Positions 7,854-17,240 are shown, counted from the first letter of the stretch. The stretch: 54,136 nt of DNA from Candidatus Latescibacterota bacterium (GCA_007136405.1 SLHA01000090.1:1-54136), one strand, 5' to 3'. The notes: a model not told the origin generated them from the letters alone. Numbers and translations are program-made.

Positions 7854-9208
7854 CGCGAACCTCCGATCTCCACCGTCTCCACGGGGAACATGTCCTCGCG
7901 GTAATCCATGAGGTGGCACAGGACAAAGCCGTAACATGCGCCCGTGCTCAGGTCGGACGGGCTGAAGGGAAAGGCCAGGTTGCCCGCGGTGGCGATGCGG
8001 CCGGGATAACCGTAGTGCAGCAACGTCGAGCGCGTCATCGAGCAGATGGTGTCGGCTTGCGCCTGGGTGTCGGCCACCGCCTCGATGACGATACCCAACT
8101 CATGGGCGGGCTGGCTGCGCGCGGGTTCGCGGCTGCCCATGACGCCGTTGGCCCCGTACAGATGGAACCAGACCTTCCCGGCTATACCGGCCTCGGCGAG
8201 CATCCCGTCGACGCGCTGTCGAAGTTCGCTCAGTATCGACTGGATGCCGTCTATCATGATGGGATCCCGGACACCGGCGATGCACACGGTGCGGAAGCCG
8301 AGGGGTTGAGCGCCTTCCAGCTTGACCTTTTTCGCCGCAGGCTCGTACACGGAACCCTGGACGGTGATGCGTCCGTCGCCGCTTGCCTCAAACCGGCAGG
8401 CGGTCAGGTTCAGCAGGCCTCCCGGACCGGGCAGCCGCAACGGATCCGACTTTTCGTATAACGAGTGGGCTGCGGTGGAGCGCCTGGTGAAGCGACGTTC
8501 GGGATTCAACGGTACGAGCTCGAAGCGGTCTTCGCGCAGGATCCCCACAGCCGCGTCCGCGCCCGAACCGGGTTCCGCCGCGATGGCGGCGCATTCCAGG
8601 ATCTTCCCCATGTGGATGGCGAGTCCGGCGGGATAACCCTGCATGATGGGCATGGCGGCGAACACCGCGGGGTCGTAGGCCCGTCCGGCCAGGATGACCT
8701 GGCAGCCCAGATCCAGGGCCGCGGCGAACGGTTCGGTACCCATCTGCGCGACGATGTGGGTACAGGCGCGGATAGCCGTCTCGTCGATGCCGGGGACGCC
8801 CTCCAGCGGAGTCAGCCGGTTCTGGCGGAAAGCCTCCACGACGGTCTCCGTGGCCACATCCGCGGGGATGATGCCCAACCGGAACGTCAGCCCTTCTTCG
8901 TGCGCCAACTCTGTGACGATGTCCCGGCACCATGCCAGATGGGGCGCCGCGCCGCTGCCGCCTGCGGTACCGATGATGACGGGGATGCCCCGGCGGACCC
9001 CTTCCACGAGCATGTACCGCAGATCCCGTTTGACAGCCGCCCGGTCCGTGAATGGTTTCCCGGACCCCAGGTAGTACGGACCGGGATCCGTGCTGCCGCC
9101 GTCGACGGCGATCAGATGAGGCTCCAGCTCCAGACCGCGCTGGAAACTGCCCACGGGGAAGCCATACCCCAGAATGGCGGTTGGCGCCAGTATCCGGAAC
9201 TGCTTCAT
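7850..9208 (-). CDS. AtuA family protein (DUF1446)
   Basis: A 452-residue member of the AtuA family, named for acyclic terpene utilisation but spread across many catabolic operons with no reaction shown. Visible features are AVDGGSTDPGPYYLGSG near residue 35, GTAGGSGAAPHLAWC, ILAGRAYDPAVFAA and LYGANGVMG. The glycine-rich segments suggest a nucleotide or CoA-like ligand. It is transcribed after methylaspartate ammonia-lyase (62-bp gap) and overlaps DUF4387. A role in handling a mesaconate- or citramalate-level intermediate, perhaps as a CoA derivative, is plausible but inferred only from position. Confidence 0.75.
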   Translation of the reverse strand: MKQFRILAPTAILGYGFPVGSFQRGLELEPHLIAVDGGSTDPGPYYLGSGKPFTDRAAVKRDLRYMLVEGVRRGIPVIIGTAGGSGAAPHLAWCRDIVTELAHEEGLTFRLGIIPADVATETVVEAFRQNRLTPLEGVPGIDETAIRACTHIVAQMGTEPFAAALDLGCQVILAGRAYDPAVFAAMPIMQGYPAGLAIHMGKILECAAIAAEPGSGADAAVGILREDRFELVPLNPERRFTRRSTAAHSLYEKSDPLRLPGPGGLLNLTACRFEASGDGRITVQGSVYEPAAKKVKLEGAQPLGFRTVCIAGVRDPIMIDGIQSILSELRQRVDGMLAEAGIAGKVWFHLYGANGVMGSREPARSQPAHELGIVIEAVADTQAQADTICSMTRSTLLHYGYPGRIATAGNLAFPFSPSDLSTGACYGFVLCHLMDYREDMFPVETVEIGGSR

Positions 9209-9270
9209 GTCATCTCTCCGTGATCCCGCCCAAAGTCGTCAGGTGAAGCAACGATCTGCTCCATGACGCT

Positions 9271-10539
9271 TCAGGCGTTGCGGGAGGCTGCGGTGGCGGC
9301 CGCGCGGCCGCGCATCAGGGTCAGGGTGCGCATCATCTCGTTGTTGACCACGCAGAAACCTTCGTCGAACCCCATGCCAGGCTTCACCAGCAGCCGTTGC
9401 GGCCGAGACGCCAGGGCCAGTTGCGTGCAGATGCGGGCCGACAGGTCCGTCTCGTTGCACGAGCCTCCCTGGTAACTCTCGACGCCATGGGCCTGGCAGT
9501 ACAGCACGCTGTCGACGACGTTGTGAATCCCACCCAGATCGGGCGTCTTGATCTGGACCATGTGACAGCAACGGCTGTCGGCGAAGAGGCGGATATCCTC
9601 CAGCGTATTGCACCATTCATCCGCCACGATCCGGACCGGGCTGTCCAGTTTCTGCAGCTGGTGCCTGATTTCCGCCAGGACCTCGATCTGTGCCGCTCTG
9701 GAGCCCATGTCGACAGGCCCCTCGACGTACAGACGCAACCCGCGCGCCGCGTCTCCCAGTTGGGCCAGATAGGTGGCGATATCGCTGCTGCGCTGCGCCA
9801 TGGCCGTGCCCAGCGTGCCGTACACATCCACGTGCAGATCCGGCTGGTAATCCTCCCTGCGCCGCACCCGGTGGATGCGGTCCACCAGCCAGCGCATGTA
9901 CTCCATCAGCTTCTCGCCGTGAGCTCCCAGCTTGGTCCCGACGTGGTTGATCAGCGCGTGCGGCAGGGCGTCGACTTCCTTGAGGATCATACGATCCACG
10001 GTGCCGTAGCGATCGTCGCCGCTCTGACCGAAGAGGGGTACAGGCTCCAAGACCAACGGCAGGTCCCATTCCCGGGCGACGACCTCGGCCATGGTGGTGC
10101 CGTTGGCCAGCGACTGCGCTTGCAGCAGCGCCTGGGTGACCCCGTAGCGCAGAGCGGTGTGCAGCCGTGTGCCGTCGATGCGCACGGTGTCAAACCAGGC
10201 GGAGTTGTCCCGGAAACCGTCGACCGGTCTGCCCATCAACAGCGGTCGAACGCGCTCCTGCAGCAGGGGCAGGAACGCCGCCGCCAGAAAGAGCGGATCC
10301 CGCCCCCCGGCCCCCGAATACTGCACCGCCGCGCAGTCGCCCATGGCCACCTGGCCATCCTCCAGCACCAGCAGTACCGACACCGATTCCCCGGCCTGGC
10401 GCACGGCTGAAAATCCGGCGGTGACCGGGTCTCCGGCGTAGGTACAACCGTCACTGCGGGCGCCGGCTTTGATGGCGCGCTGATCGTCGAAAAAGAAACC
10501 GCCCTTGCCGGGCGCGAACAACACGTCGGCGATCTTCAT
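9271..10539 (-). CDS. mal: Methylaspartate ammonia-lyase (EC 4.3.1.2)
   Basis: A 422-residue enolase-superfamily enzyme that deaminates (2S,3S)-3-methylaspartate to mesaconate and ammonia. Counting from the start, the known active-site residues fall at their textbook numbers: Q172, H194 (in ALPHALIN), metal ligands D238, E273 and D307, catalytic base K331 (in VQIKTPDLGG) and C361. This is a strong sign of genuine MAL activity. ATG 10539 overlaps the stop of glutamate mutase E by 4 bases. It is the third enzyme-forming gene in the canonical S-L-E-MAL order known from Clostridium tetanomorphum. Confidence 0.95.
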   Translation of the reverse strand: MKIADVLFAPGKGGFFFDDQRAIKAGARSDGCTYAGDPVTAGFSAVRQAGESVSVLLVLEDGQVAMGDCAAVQYSGAGGRDPLFLAAAFLPLLQERVRPLLMGRPVDGFRDNSAWFDTVRIDGTRLHTALRYGVTQALLQAQSLANGTTMAEVVAREWDLPLVLEPVPLFGQSGDDRYGTVDRMILKEVDALPHALINHVGTKLGAHGEKLMEYMRWLVDRIHRVRRREDYQPDLHVDVYGTLGTAMAQRSSDIATYLAQLGDAARGLRLYVEGPVDMGSRAAQIEVLAEIRHQLQKLDSPVRIVADEWCNTLEDIRLFADSRCCHMVQIKTPDLGGIHNVVDSVLYCQAHGVESYQGGSCNETDLSARICTQLALASRPQRLLVKPGMGFDEGFCVVNNEMMRTLTLMRGRAAATAASRNA

Positions 10540-11984
10540 GCCGTGGGCCTCCCCACCAGCCTGCCCTTGCTGATGGCATAGACATCGTCGATGACCATCT
10601 GGAAACCGGGATCGCGCCGTTCGGTTCGGGCGCGGGCGGCGATGCGGTCCTGATGGAACCGGAATACGTCCTCATCCATGGGCACCTGGCCGCGGTCCAG
10701 AATGCGGACGGCGCCCTCGTCGTCACGACAAGGCAGCAGTTTGCCCGCGTTGAAGGCAGAGGGCGCGAAGGGCACGTCGATCACGCCCGCTTCCACCGCC
10801 CGGATGGCACCGGTGGCCAGGTCTCCGTCCGCCAGTGCGAAAAACGCCTTCATGATGGTGTCCACCTCGCGCCGGATCATCTGCTCCTCCAGGTCGCGAA
10901 CCGGAGCGGCGGGCATCGTTTGGTCAGCCATCATGTTGACGATCTGCGCGGTGATCTGGATCCCCTGGAGATTGGAGGCCGTGGTGGGAATGCCGGCGGC
11001 TTCGTGCGGTGTCTTGGTGATGACCTTGGTGGCGCGCGCCAGGGCCGCAGCCATGCCGCCCCAGGCGATGACGGCGGCAGCTTTGGATTCATTCCCGGGG
11101 AAACCGCCCATCCACTGGTGCAGGACCGTCGTCAGCTCGTAGTCGTCGAAACCAGCGTCGCGAAAGTACCGGTGTCCGAGCTCTCGCAACGTGTGGATAG
11201 CGGCAACGTCCTGGACCAGGTTGCCTGCCTGTCCGTAGCCCAGGGTGATCGATCGCACCCCCTGCTCCAGGGCCAGCAGCCCCTCGACGATCGCCACGGC
11301 ATGGCTGATGCACGGCGGCACCAGCGTACCGGACAGGGGACCGAAAGGCTCGCGGTTGATGGTGACGCCCTCCTCCTGGTACAGTCCGACCAGCCGGTCC
11401 ACATACTGCCAGTGGCGGATGCTCCGTTCCAGCGGCACTTTCTTGGCGTATGGCAGGTTGTACGAAATACCGCCGCCTTCGAAAGCCGTGAAACCGGCGG
11501 CAAGGGCCACCTCGGCCAGCAGGCGGGCATCCGGCGTTCCGTGGCGGATCTGGACCGGTTTGGATACGCTGTCGACGACCTGCCGGCAGGCGGCCGGACC
11601 GTGGTTGACGGCCGGGAAGCCATTCAACAGCGAATGACCGGCACGGCGGGATTTTTCCACGCCCTGCGCGGCTTGGTCGTAGCGGTTCTGCCGGGTATAG
11701 GCGTCCACCGTAGTCGGCAGCAGGTCGCATTCCTGCTCGAGTTGCTGCAGGAGCCGGATGTGTTCGTCCACCAGGGCAACGCCGGCCCGGGGCTGGAGCA
11801 AGGTTACGCCGCGCGCGTCGGCCGCGCGCATCACTGGAGCGAACGACTTGTGCGGCGGGATCGACCGATGATAGCGTATGCCCTCCTCGAGGTCTACGTC
11901 AGCGCCTGTAGGCCATGTTTCCAGCACGGCCTGGCGGCTGGCAAGGAATGTCTCGAGTTCCAGGCGATGATGCTCTACAGTCAT
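10536..11984 (-). CDS. glmE: Glutamate mutase (methylaspartate mutase) epsilon subunit
   Basis: A 482-residue TIM-barrel subunit that, with GlmS and adenosylcobalamin, rearranges L-glutamate to (2S,3S)-3-methylaspartate; the clostridial protein has 483 residues. Residues I align with substrate and cofactor contacts are present: R66 (QPRAGV), R98 (TRQNRY), R147 (QIRHGTPDAR), E169 with Y175/Y179 (AFEGGGISYNLPY), and the later KTPHEAAGIPT. This conservation argues for true glutamate mutase rather than a diverged mutase. It overlaps both neighbours by 4 bases, so translation is coupled through the operon. Confidence 0.95.
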   Translation of the reverse strand: MTVEHHRLELETFLASRQAVLETWPTGADVDLEEGIRYHRSIPPHKSFAPVMRAADARGVTLLQPRAGVALVDEHIRLLQQLEQECDLLPTTVDAYTRQNRYDQAAQGVEKSRRAGHSLLNGFPAVNHGPAACRQVVDSVSKPVQIRHGTPDARLLAEVALAAGFTAFEGGGISYNLPYAKKVPLERSIRHWQYVDRLVGLYQEEGVTINREPFGPLSGTLVPPCISHAVAIVEGLLALEQGVRSITLGYGQAGNLVQDVAAIHTLRELGHRYFRDAGFDDYELTTVLHQWMGGFPGNESKAAAVIAWGGMAAALARATKVITKTPHEAAGIPTTASNLQGIQITAQIVNMMADQTMPAAPVRDLEEQMIRREVDTIMKAFFALADGDLATGAIRAVEAGVIDVPFAPSAFNAGKLLPCRDDEGAVRILDRGQVPMDEDVFRFHQDRIAARARTERRDPGFQMVIDDVYAISKGRLVGRPTA

Positions 11985-13423
11985 GGTGAGGTCCGCGGAT
12001 GCTCGTGAGGGTGGACTGTTGCCGCGCGGGTGCGTACAAGGTTGTCATGCACCAGTCGGGTCGCTGCTTCCGGATGCGCAGCGGCAACGTTGGCGGCCAG
12101 CGGGACAAGATGATCACGGTCGATCCAGCAGACCGGCGACCGGGGCGCCAGGATGGAGGATCCGGTGTCATCGACCGGAACGGTTGCCATCGCCGGAATA
12201 CAGTGGTCAAGGTTCATATGAGCTGCATAACCTCCCGTCAGGACGATACGCCGGACGTGGCGCAGATCACGTCCAGTCTGCACATGCCGCTCCCCATCCG
12301 CCGTGTACACGCTGCGCAACCTGCCGGCATGCCGTTGGGTGGCGATAGAGACACAGGTCGAGAACAACAGACGATCATAGCACGCCTCGTCGGCGCATGC
12401 GGCCAGATGCCCTGGTGCCGCTTCGACATGCCGGGCATAGGCCTGAAGAGACTCCATCCGGTGTCCGGCATGTGCCACGTCAGCCTCCAGCGACGGACCG
12501 GCAGCATCCAGCACCGAACAGGCGCTGACACGGAGGCCCAGGTCTCCTTCCACCGTGCGTTTGATCCGGGGCTCGGGTATACCCCGGTACACTGTTTCCG
12601 GACCGGGTAGAGGGTGACATAGCGCGCTGTAGTAGTCCGTGGTGGCGCCGCCGACGTCGACCAGGCAGAAATCCTCCAGGTCTGTGCCGTGTTTGTGCAG
12701 GATCTTGACGAACTCCAGTATGGCCAGGGGGGTGGGCAGCGGATCGTGTCGCAACACCCGGATCAGTCGTTCCAGTCCCTTGCCCTGGACAATGCGTTGC
12801 AGGAAAAGCTCGCGGATCACCTGCCTGGCCGGTTCCGGGTTCAGGCAGTCCAGGGCCGGCAGTATGTTCTCCGTGACGGTGAAAGGTTTGCCCCGCAGGC
12901 ACCGTTCGACGTCCTCGGCTGCCTGCCGATTACCCGCATATACGATACACGACGGCACGGTGCTGGCGGCCAGGCGCCGGGCATTCTGGCGGACATAACG
13001 TTCGTTGCCGCCGTCGGTGCCGCCCGACAGCAGGATGATGTCCGGCGGGTTTTGTTCCAGAAGCTCGATGTCCGCCGCGGTGAGCAGGTAGGAGAAGACG
13101 CGCGAGACGCGGCCGCCGGCCGACAGTGCCGTGAGACGGGCGGCTTCCATGGTGACATTGGGAACCAGTCCGACAGCCGCGACACTCAGGCCGCCCTTGG
13201 CGGACGAGGACACGTACACCGGAATCGTCGGCGCCAGGGTCTCCAGCTGGGTCTTCTCCTCCAGCACACCGAGTGCCAGCAGTACCTGCACGAAGCCGGT
13301 AGTCAGATCGTCCTGCGTGGTGGGCACCGAAGCACGGGCCTGGACATGCAGCTGTCCGTCCCGCAGGACCAGCAGTGCGCCCTTGGTGTATGTCGAACCG
13401 ATATCGACACTGATCAGCTGCAT
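11981..13423 (-). CDS. glmL: GlmL/MutL reactivator of glutamate mutase
   Basis: A 480-residue ASKHA-fold ATPase of the MutL/GlmL family. It exchanges damaged cobalamin on glutamate mutase and keeps the enzyme active. N-terminal phosphate-binding loop [12 protein letters not shown], then [25 protein letters not shown] and VLTGGYAAH are the expected nucleotide-binding motifs. ATG 13423 is chosen because the protein then begins directly with the ASKHA strand (MQLISVDIG); a longer frame adds an Arg-rich stretch antiparallel to glmS. It overlaps glmS by 10 bp and glmE by 4 bp. Confidence 0.92.
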   Translation of the reverse strand: MQLISVDIGSTYTKGALLVLRDGQLHVQARASVPTTQDDLTTGFVQVLLALGVLEEKTQLETLAPTIPVYVSSSAKGGLSVAAVGLVPNVTMEAARLTALSAGGRVSRVFSYLLTAADIELLEQNPPDIILLSGGTDGGNERYVRQNARRLAASTVPSCIVYAGNRQAAEDVERCLRGKPFTVTENILPALDCLNPEPARQVIRELFLQRIVQGKGLERLIRVLRHDPLPTPLAILEFVKILHKHGTDLEDFCLVDVGGATTDYYSALCHPLPGPETVYRGIPEPRIKRTVEGDLGLRVSACSVLDAAGPSLEADVAHAGHRMESLQAYARHVEAAPGHLAACADEACYDRLLFSTCVSIATQRHAGRLRSVYTADGERHVQTGRDLRHVRRIVLTGGYAAHMNLDHCIPAMATVPVDDTGSSILAPRSPVCWIDRDHLVPLAANVAAAHPEAATRLVHDNLVRTRAATVHPHEHPRTSP

Positions 13424-13839
13424 GGCTGCCGCCGCTTGATGTCCTGTCGTAGCAACCGGTCCACGACCGCAAGATCCGCGTCCGGCCCGAAGACGCGATC
13501 GAAACCCATGGTCCGGAACTTGGCCGCAACTTCCTCGAAGCGCTGCTTGCCGATGACCAGGTTGCCCCCGACGTACAGAATGATGTCGTCGAGGCCACGC
13601 TCGATGCACCGGTCACGCAATCCGGCGCAGTCGATCTCGCCGTGTCCGTACAGTGAACTCACGAGTATGGCCTGCGCGCCGGTTTCGATGGCGGCATCGA
13701 TGAACTCGTCCTGAGATACCATCACCCCCAGGTTCACCACGTGGTAGCTTCTGGAAGAAAAGTACATGTCCAGGATTCTGTTGCCCACGGCGTGGCAATC
13801 CGCACCGATGACTCCAAGGACGATAACAGGATGATTCAT
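13414..13839 (-). CDS. glmS: Glutamate mutase (methylaspartate mutase) sigma subunit
   Basis: A 141-residue cobalamin-binding Rossmann-like subunit. The B12 signature DxHxxG is present at D14-x-H16-x-x-G19 (GADCHAVG), where His16 is the lower cobalt ligand in base-off/His-on binding. The later SSLYGHGE and LYVGGNL segments bind the dimethylbenzimidazole tail. Length is close to the clostridial subunit (~137). It is the only corrinoid-binding protein visible in the window, so the MttB-like proteins must use another one encoded elsewhere. It overlaps the upstream effector-protein gene by 4 bp. Confidence 0.95.
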   Translation of the reverse strand: MNHPVIVLGVIGADCHAVGNRILDMYFSSRSYHVVNLGVMVSQDEFIDAAIETGAQAILVSSLYGHGEIDCAGLRDRCIERGLDDIILYVGGNLVIGKQRFEEVAAKFRTMGFDRVFGPDADLAVVDRLLRQDIKRRQPCS

Positions 13840-14582
13840 GGGTGCCGGTCTAACTGCCCGGAGATGATCGCGTCGATGCGTTGAAGTGTATCTCCTTCGA
13901 TCTGGTGTTCGAAGGGGATTACCTGGCCTCCGCGCCGGCGGAACCGCGACATCTCTCCAGAGACCAGGCGCGATTCCATCAAGGTCAGGTCCGGGGGAAC
14001 GATCACGGCCTCCGTGTCCTGCAGAACAGCGAGTGTGTCCTCTTCCGACGCGCCCAGGCGCACCGGGCCGATCCGAAGGTCCGGCCGGAGCCTGCCGAGG
14101 TGTTCCTCCACGATGGTGCGGAAGCGTTGGCTCTGCACCAGTATGCCGATGCGAGCGTCAGGAGCCAGTTGTCGAATGGCGGCTTCCGTCCTGGCGCTGA
14201 GGCCGACCTCGACCCGGAAGAGGCGCTGGAGCAGCGAAGGAAGCAACTGCCGCACTTCCTCGAAATGGGTTGCCGTGGCCAGTATGATGTCGAATTCCGC
14301 CAGTCGCACGGCGGGATCCTCCATGGAATGCAGCTCCGCCAGGAGGAATTTGCACACGCTCTGCCGGGTCACATACAAGAGCTGGCGCTCGTAGATGCTG
14401 AGTGACTCCGGATTGCAGTCGATGGCGGCCAATGACAGGTCCTCCAACCGCCTTTCCCGCTCCATGATCAGCAGGTGGACCAGGTGTCGGATCTCGGCGT
14501 GCGATAATTCCAGAGATTCCAACTCGTCCAGCATCCGGCCGATGGATGACAGGGCCTGGTCTTTTCTGCTTGCTGTCTGCAT
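13836..14582 (-). CDS. GntR-type effector-domain protein lacking a DNA-binding HTH
   Basis: A 248-residue protein whose body matches the C-terminal effector half of YhcF-like GntR regulators: an AIDCNPESL motif near residue 55, then [18 protein letters not shown], then a Rossmann-like [10 protein letters not shown] and PVIPFE-type ending (here [10 protein letters not shown]). In ordinary family members a ~70-residue winged helix precedes this; here only ~45 residues precede it and I see no helix-turn-helix there or in any frame upstream. The start ATG 14582 follows GGAGGT. It is first in the glutamate mutase operon and overlaps glmS by 4 bp. It may sense a pathway metabolite and act through a partner (inference). 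Confidence 0.65.
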   Translation of the reverse strand: MQTASRKDQALSSIGRMLDELESLELSHAEIRHLVHLLIMERERRLEDLSLAAIDCNPESLSIYERQLLYVTRQSVCKFLLAELHSMEDPAVRLAEFDIILATATHFEEVRQLLPSLLQRLFRVEVGLSARTEAAIRQLAPDARIGILVQSQRFRTIVEEHLGRLRPDLRIGPVRLGASEEDTLAVLQDTEAVIVPPDLTLMESRLVSGEMSRFRRRGGQVIPFEHQIEGDTLQRIDAIISGQLDRHP

Positions 14583-14968
14583 AACGGCAACCTCCGTCCG
14601 TCCTGACGCACGAGTCCGGCGACGAAGCATCCGGACCCGGTCTGCTGGTGATCTGGAAGCCGGCCACCATGTCCTTCCTCAACAGTAACCGATGTCCGAT
14701 GTTTTTGCCAACCTCCAAGACCCGGATGCATATTACTGTCCGTGCGAAACAGCCTCATACCTGCTTTCGGTCCTGGACGGGGGCATCAGCGTGTCCACCC
14801 CCCGCCGAAACCAGCCCGTCCAACCTCCGGCTGAAACGGGTCTGGTCGAGCGCTGGTCGGCCCCACGCCGCGTTCGACCGGTCGCGGTCGGAATGACTGA
14901 GCAAGGGATGGGTCGGGCGCTAGCGACAGGCGCAGCCCCGGGCTGTACCGTAACCGACAAGGAGTGCC
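14583..14968. other. Divergent intergenic region, glm operon / GDPD
   Basis: 386 bp between divergent genes; it must hold the promoters of both. On the - strand a TTGGCA is followed after 18 bp by TACTGT (roughly 14689-14718), which is weak. No gene, terminator or clear operator is seen. Confidence 0.5.
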
Positions 14969-15724
14969 ATGTTTCCTATCGAGGTTCCTGATAATTTCCG
15001 TATCATCGCCCATCGGGGTGCGTCCGGATACGCTCCGGAAAACACGCTACCCGCTTTCGATCTGGCTCTGCGGATGGGCGTGCGGGAGGTGGAAACCGAT
15101 ACGCAGCTTACCCGCGACGGTGCCGTTGTGCTCTGCCATGATGCCATGCTGGACCGGTATGGCTACCCGGACCTGTGCGTGGAGCAACAGCACCTGAGCG
15201 AACTGCAGGATCTGGACATGGGATCCTGGTTTTCGCCCTATCAGTACGGGGGCACCGGAATGATGACGCTGGCCGAGTTGCTGGACCGGTACGGCGACAC
15301 CTTGTGCTACCATGTGGAGCTCAAGGGCAAGTCGCCCGGCTTGCCGCAGGCCGTCCACGAGGTCATCCGCCAGGCGGGACTGGGGCACCGATGCTTCGTC
15401 ACGTCGTTCAGCTATGAGCACCTGGAGCGCATGCGGAAGATAGACGCTGCACTCCCCCTGGGATGGCTGGTGCGAGAGATCGGCGCTGACGGGCTCGACA
15501 AGGCGTCCGCCGTGGGGCTGATCCAACTGTGTCCGCGCGCGGCGGACCTGACCGCTGACGCGGTGCAAGCGTGCAGAGGCGTGGTTCAGGAGGTGCGCGC
15601 GTGGGGGCTGGGTGGCGGCGGGCAGCAGGTGAGCGAGTTGGTACACGGCATACTGGCGGCCGGATGCGACGGGGTCACGATCAACTGGCCGGACTGGTTG
15701 CGCCACCCATCCAGTCCAGGGTAA
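14969..15724 (+). CDS. Glycerophosphodiester phosphodiesterase
   Basis: A 251-residue GDPD-family TIM barrel. It hydrolyses glycerophosphodiesters (from phospholipids) to sn-glycerol 3-phosphate and an alcohol such as choline. Catalytic motifs are visible: HRGASGYAPENT near residue 15 (the HRG...PENT signature), EVETD (metal-binding ExD), a second His in VLCHDAM, and HVELKG. There is no signal peptide, so it should be cytoplasmic. An SD (AAGGAG, about 14957-14963) precedes the ATG. Freed choline or betaine-like head groups would be plausible substrates for the nearby MttB-like enzymes; that link is inference. Confidence 0.9.
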   Translation: MFPIEVPDNFRIIAHRGASGYAPENTLPAFDLALRMGVREVETDTQLTRDGAVVLCHDAMLDRYGYPDLCVEQQHLSELQDLDMGSWFSPYQYGGTGMMTLAELLDRYGDTLCYHVELKGKSPGLPQAVHEVIRQAGLGHRCFVTSFSYEHLERMRKIDAALPLGWLVREIGADGLDKASAVGLIQLCPRAADLTADAVQACRGVVQEVRAWGLGGGGQQVSELVHGILAAGCDGVTINWPDWLRHPSSPG

Positions 15725-15850
15725 TGACGCTGTGGTGATGGTGCTGACGTTTCTGAGGCGTGCCGGCGTGCCCGCTGCGCGGCCCAAGCGCCCTGCCCGG
15801 GTGTGACCGGATCGACATACAGGACCGGCGCTGCCTGGCTTACGGATATC

Positions 15851-15958
15851 CGGGCAGCGCCGGGTGACGGGGCAGCGCCTTGATACGGGGCAGCGCTGTG
15901 CAACGGGGCAGCGCCTTGATACGGGGCAGCGCCGTGCAACGGGGCAGCGCCGGGTGAC
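15851..15958. repeat. 18-bp x 6 tandem repeat
   Basis: Six head-to-tail 18-bp units of the form ggggcagcgcc-N6/7, with variable tails (ttgatac, gtgcaac, gggtgac) alternating; the first unit begins with c. It lies between the convergent GDPD and DUF362 genes. Units are contiguous with no spacers, so it is not a CRISPR. Confidence 0.9.
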
Positions 15959-16003
15959 AGGAACGGCCACGGTTGGGTAAAGGCGCTAGTGTGGTGTGCC
16001 GGT

Positions 16004-17197
16004 TCAGCTCGCGGTGATGAGCTCCAGCCCGTCCTCCTGGCGCTGGTGGTTCACCCGGTCCAGCGCCCAGGGAACCACGGAACCATCATTCCGGAAGCGC
16101 GGGTAATACCCGCCCTCGTAACGCGACACCGGCATCAGAGCGGGGCTGTGGCGGTGGCCTGCCAGGGCAGCAGCATCGAGCCGGTTACCCGAAGCCAGAT
16201 CGAACACTTCGATGTCGGCGATGCGGTTGGTGCCCAGACCGCGCTGGGCAGCCACGCGCAGGTACGGGGTCATCTCCGGATCCAGGCCAAACAGATACGT
16301 GCCCACCGTGTCCACGTGGATTTCGTTCTGGCCGATCAAGGTCCAGCCCAGGGGGTAGTTGCTGCCTTCGTTGAAGGCTGTCCCGTCCCGTCCCACCATT
16401 CCATCCACCACGCACAGACGCGGAACGCCGGTCTTGCGTACGGCGGCGATCAGATCCGCGTGCTTGTGGCAGAAACGCTCCTCGTGTACGCTGATGCCGG
16501 TGTCGTTGATGCGCGTCAATTCCGCGTCCGACAGACCCGCGTCCTCCGCCTGGATGCCGCACATGTGGCGCTGCGGGCTGAGCGCGAGTCCTTGCAGGTT
16601 CTTGGTGGCCAGCGTGGTACAGGACAGGTTGTGGCATTTGGCCACGGGCACGTTGAACAGGAACCCGGCGCGGGCCGCGTGGTGTGTGAGCCTCAAGTTG
16701 CGGAACACGACGCCTTCAGGAAGCGGCACATCAACCCCATCTGTGTCATCATGGTTGGTCAATGTCAATCCCAGGCGGGCCAACGCGTCCTCGTAACCGC
16801 TGGCCTGGGGTAACGGCGGACGCGGAGCATGCGCATGCTGGCGATGAGCACGATGCTGATGCGGCTTGTGCATGGACCGGCGTTGCCGGTTCCGGGTCTC
16901 CGCCTGGCGATCCCGCGGTCCGTACCCCTCCATGACGACCAGCCGATCGGCCGCCACACCCAGATCCAGCAGGCGCTGCAGCATGCCGACGATGAACCCC
17001 GGGTGGGTGATGATACGGGTGTCCGGCGCAGCCGGTATGGTGATATTGGGTTTGAAGGCGATCGTCCCTTCCTGGGGCAGGTCCAGCTCCAACCGGCTCA
17101 ACGCCTCATATGCCAGGCGCTTGTAGTCCTCGAACGGTACCTGGTCGCTGTCTGCAGCGGTCCGGTAGAGGTAGACGCGATGCGGGTCGATTTTCAT
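16004..17197 (-). CDS. DUF362 domain protein with His-rich insertion
   Basis: A 397-residue DUF362-family protein. The family pattern is clear in GFLFNVPVAKCHNLSCTTLA, then CVVDGMVGRDGTAFNEGS and IHVDTVGTYLFGLDPEM. Many DUF362 proteins end in a ferredoxin-like [4Fe-4S] domain; this one has no CxxCxxC motif. Residues ~93-130 form an inserted, basic, His-rich stretch (MHKPHQHRAHRQHAHAP) that looks like a disordered or metal-binding loop. The family has no firmly established reaction that I know of. It is a single-gene unit with a promoter-like pair upstream. Confidence 0.75.
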   Translation of the reverse strand: MKIDPHRVYLYRTAADSDQVPFEDYKRLAYEALSRLELDLPQEGTIAFKPNITIPAAPDTRIITHPGFIVGMLQRLLDLGVAADRLVVMEGYGPRDRQAETRNRQRRSMHKPHQHRAHRQHAHAPRPPLPQASGYEDALARLGLTLTNHDDTDGVDVPLPEGVVFRNLRLTHHAARAGFLFNVPVAKCHNLSCTTLATKNLQGLALSPQRHMCGIQAEDAGLSDAELTRINDTGISVHEERFCHKHADLIAAVRKTGVPRLCVVDGMVGRDGTAFNEGSNYPLGWTLIGQNEIHVDTVGTYLFGLDPEMTPYLRVAAQRGLGTNRIADIEVFDLASGNRLDAAALAGHRHSPALMPVSRYEGGYYPRFRNDGSVVPWALDRVNHQRQEDGLELITAS

Positions 17198-17240
17198 CTC
17201 AGCGGTTCCTCAATACGGGAGTGGGGTCACGATATCCAAC

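Noticed and set aside
14692-14988. 99-codon frame between the glm operon and the GDPD gene
   Set aside because: No SD, no family resemblance, and it runs into the GDPD start in another frame.
15851-15958. CRISPR array
   Set aside because: Units are contiguous 18-mers without unique spacers, and no cas genes are near.
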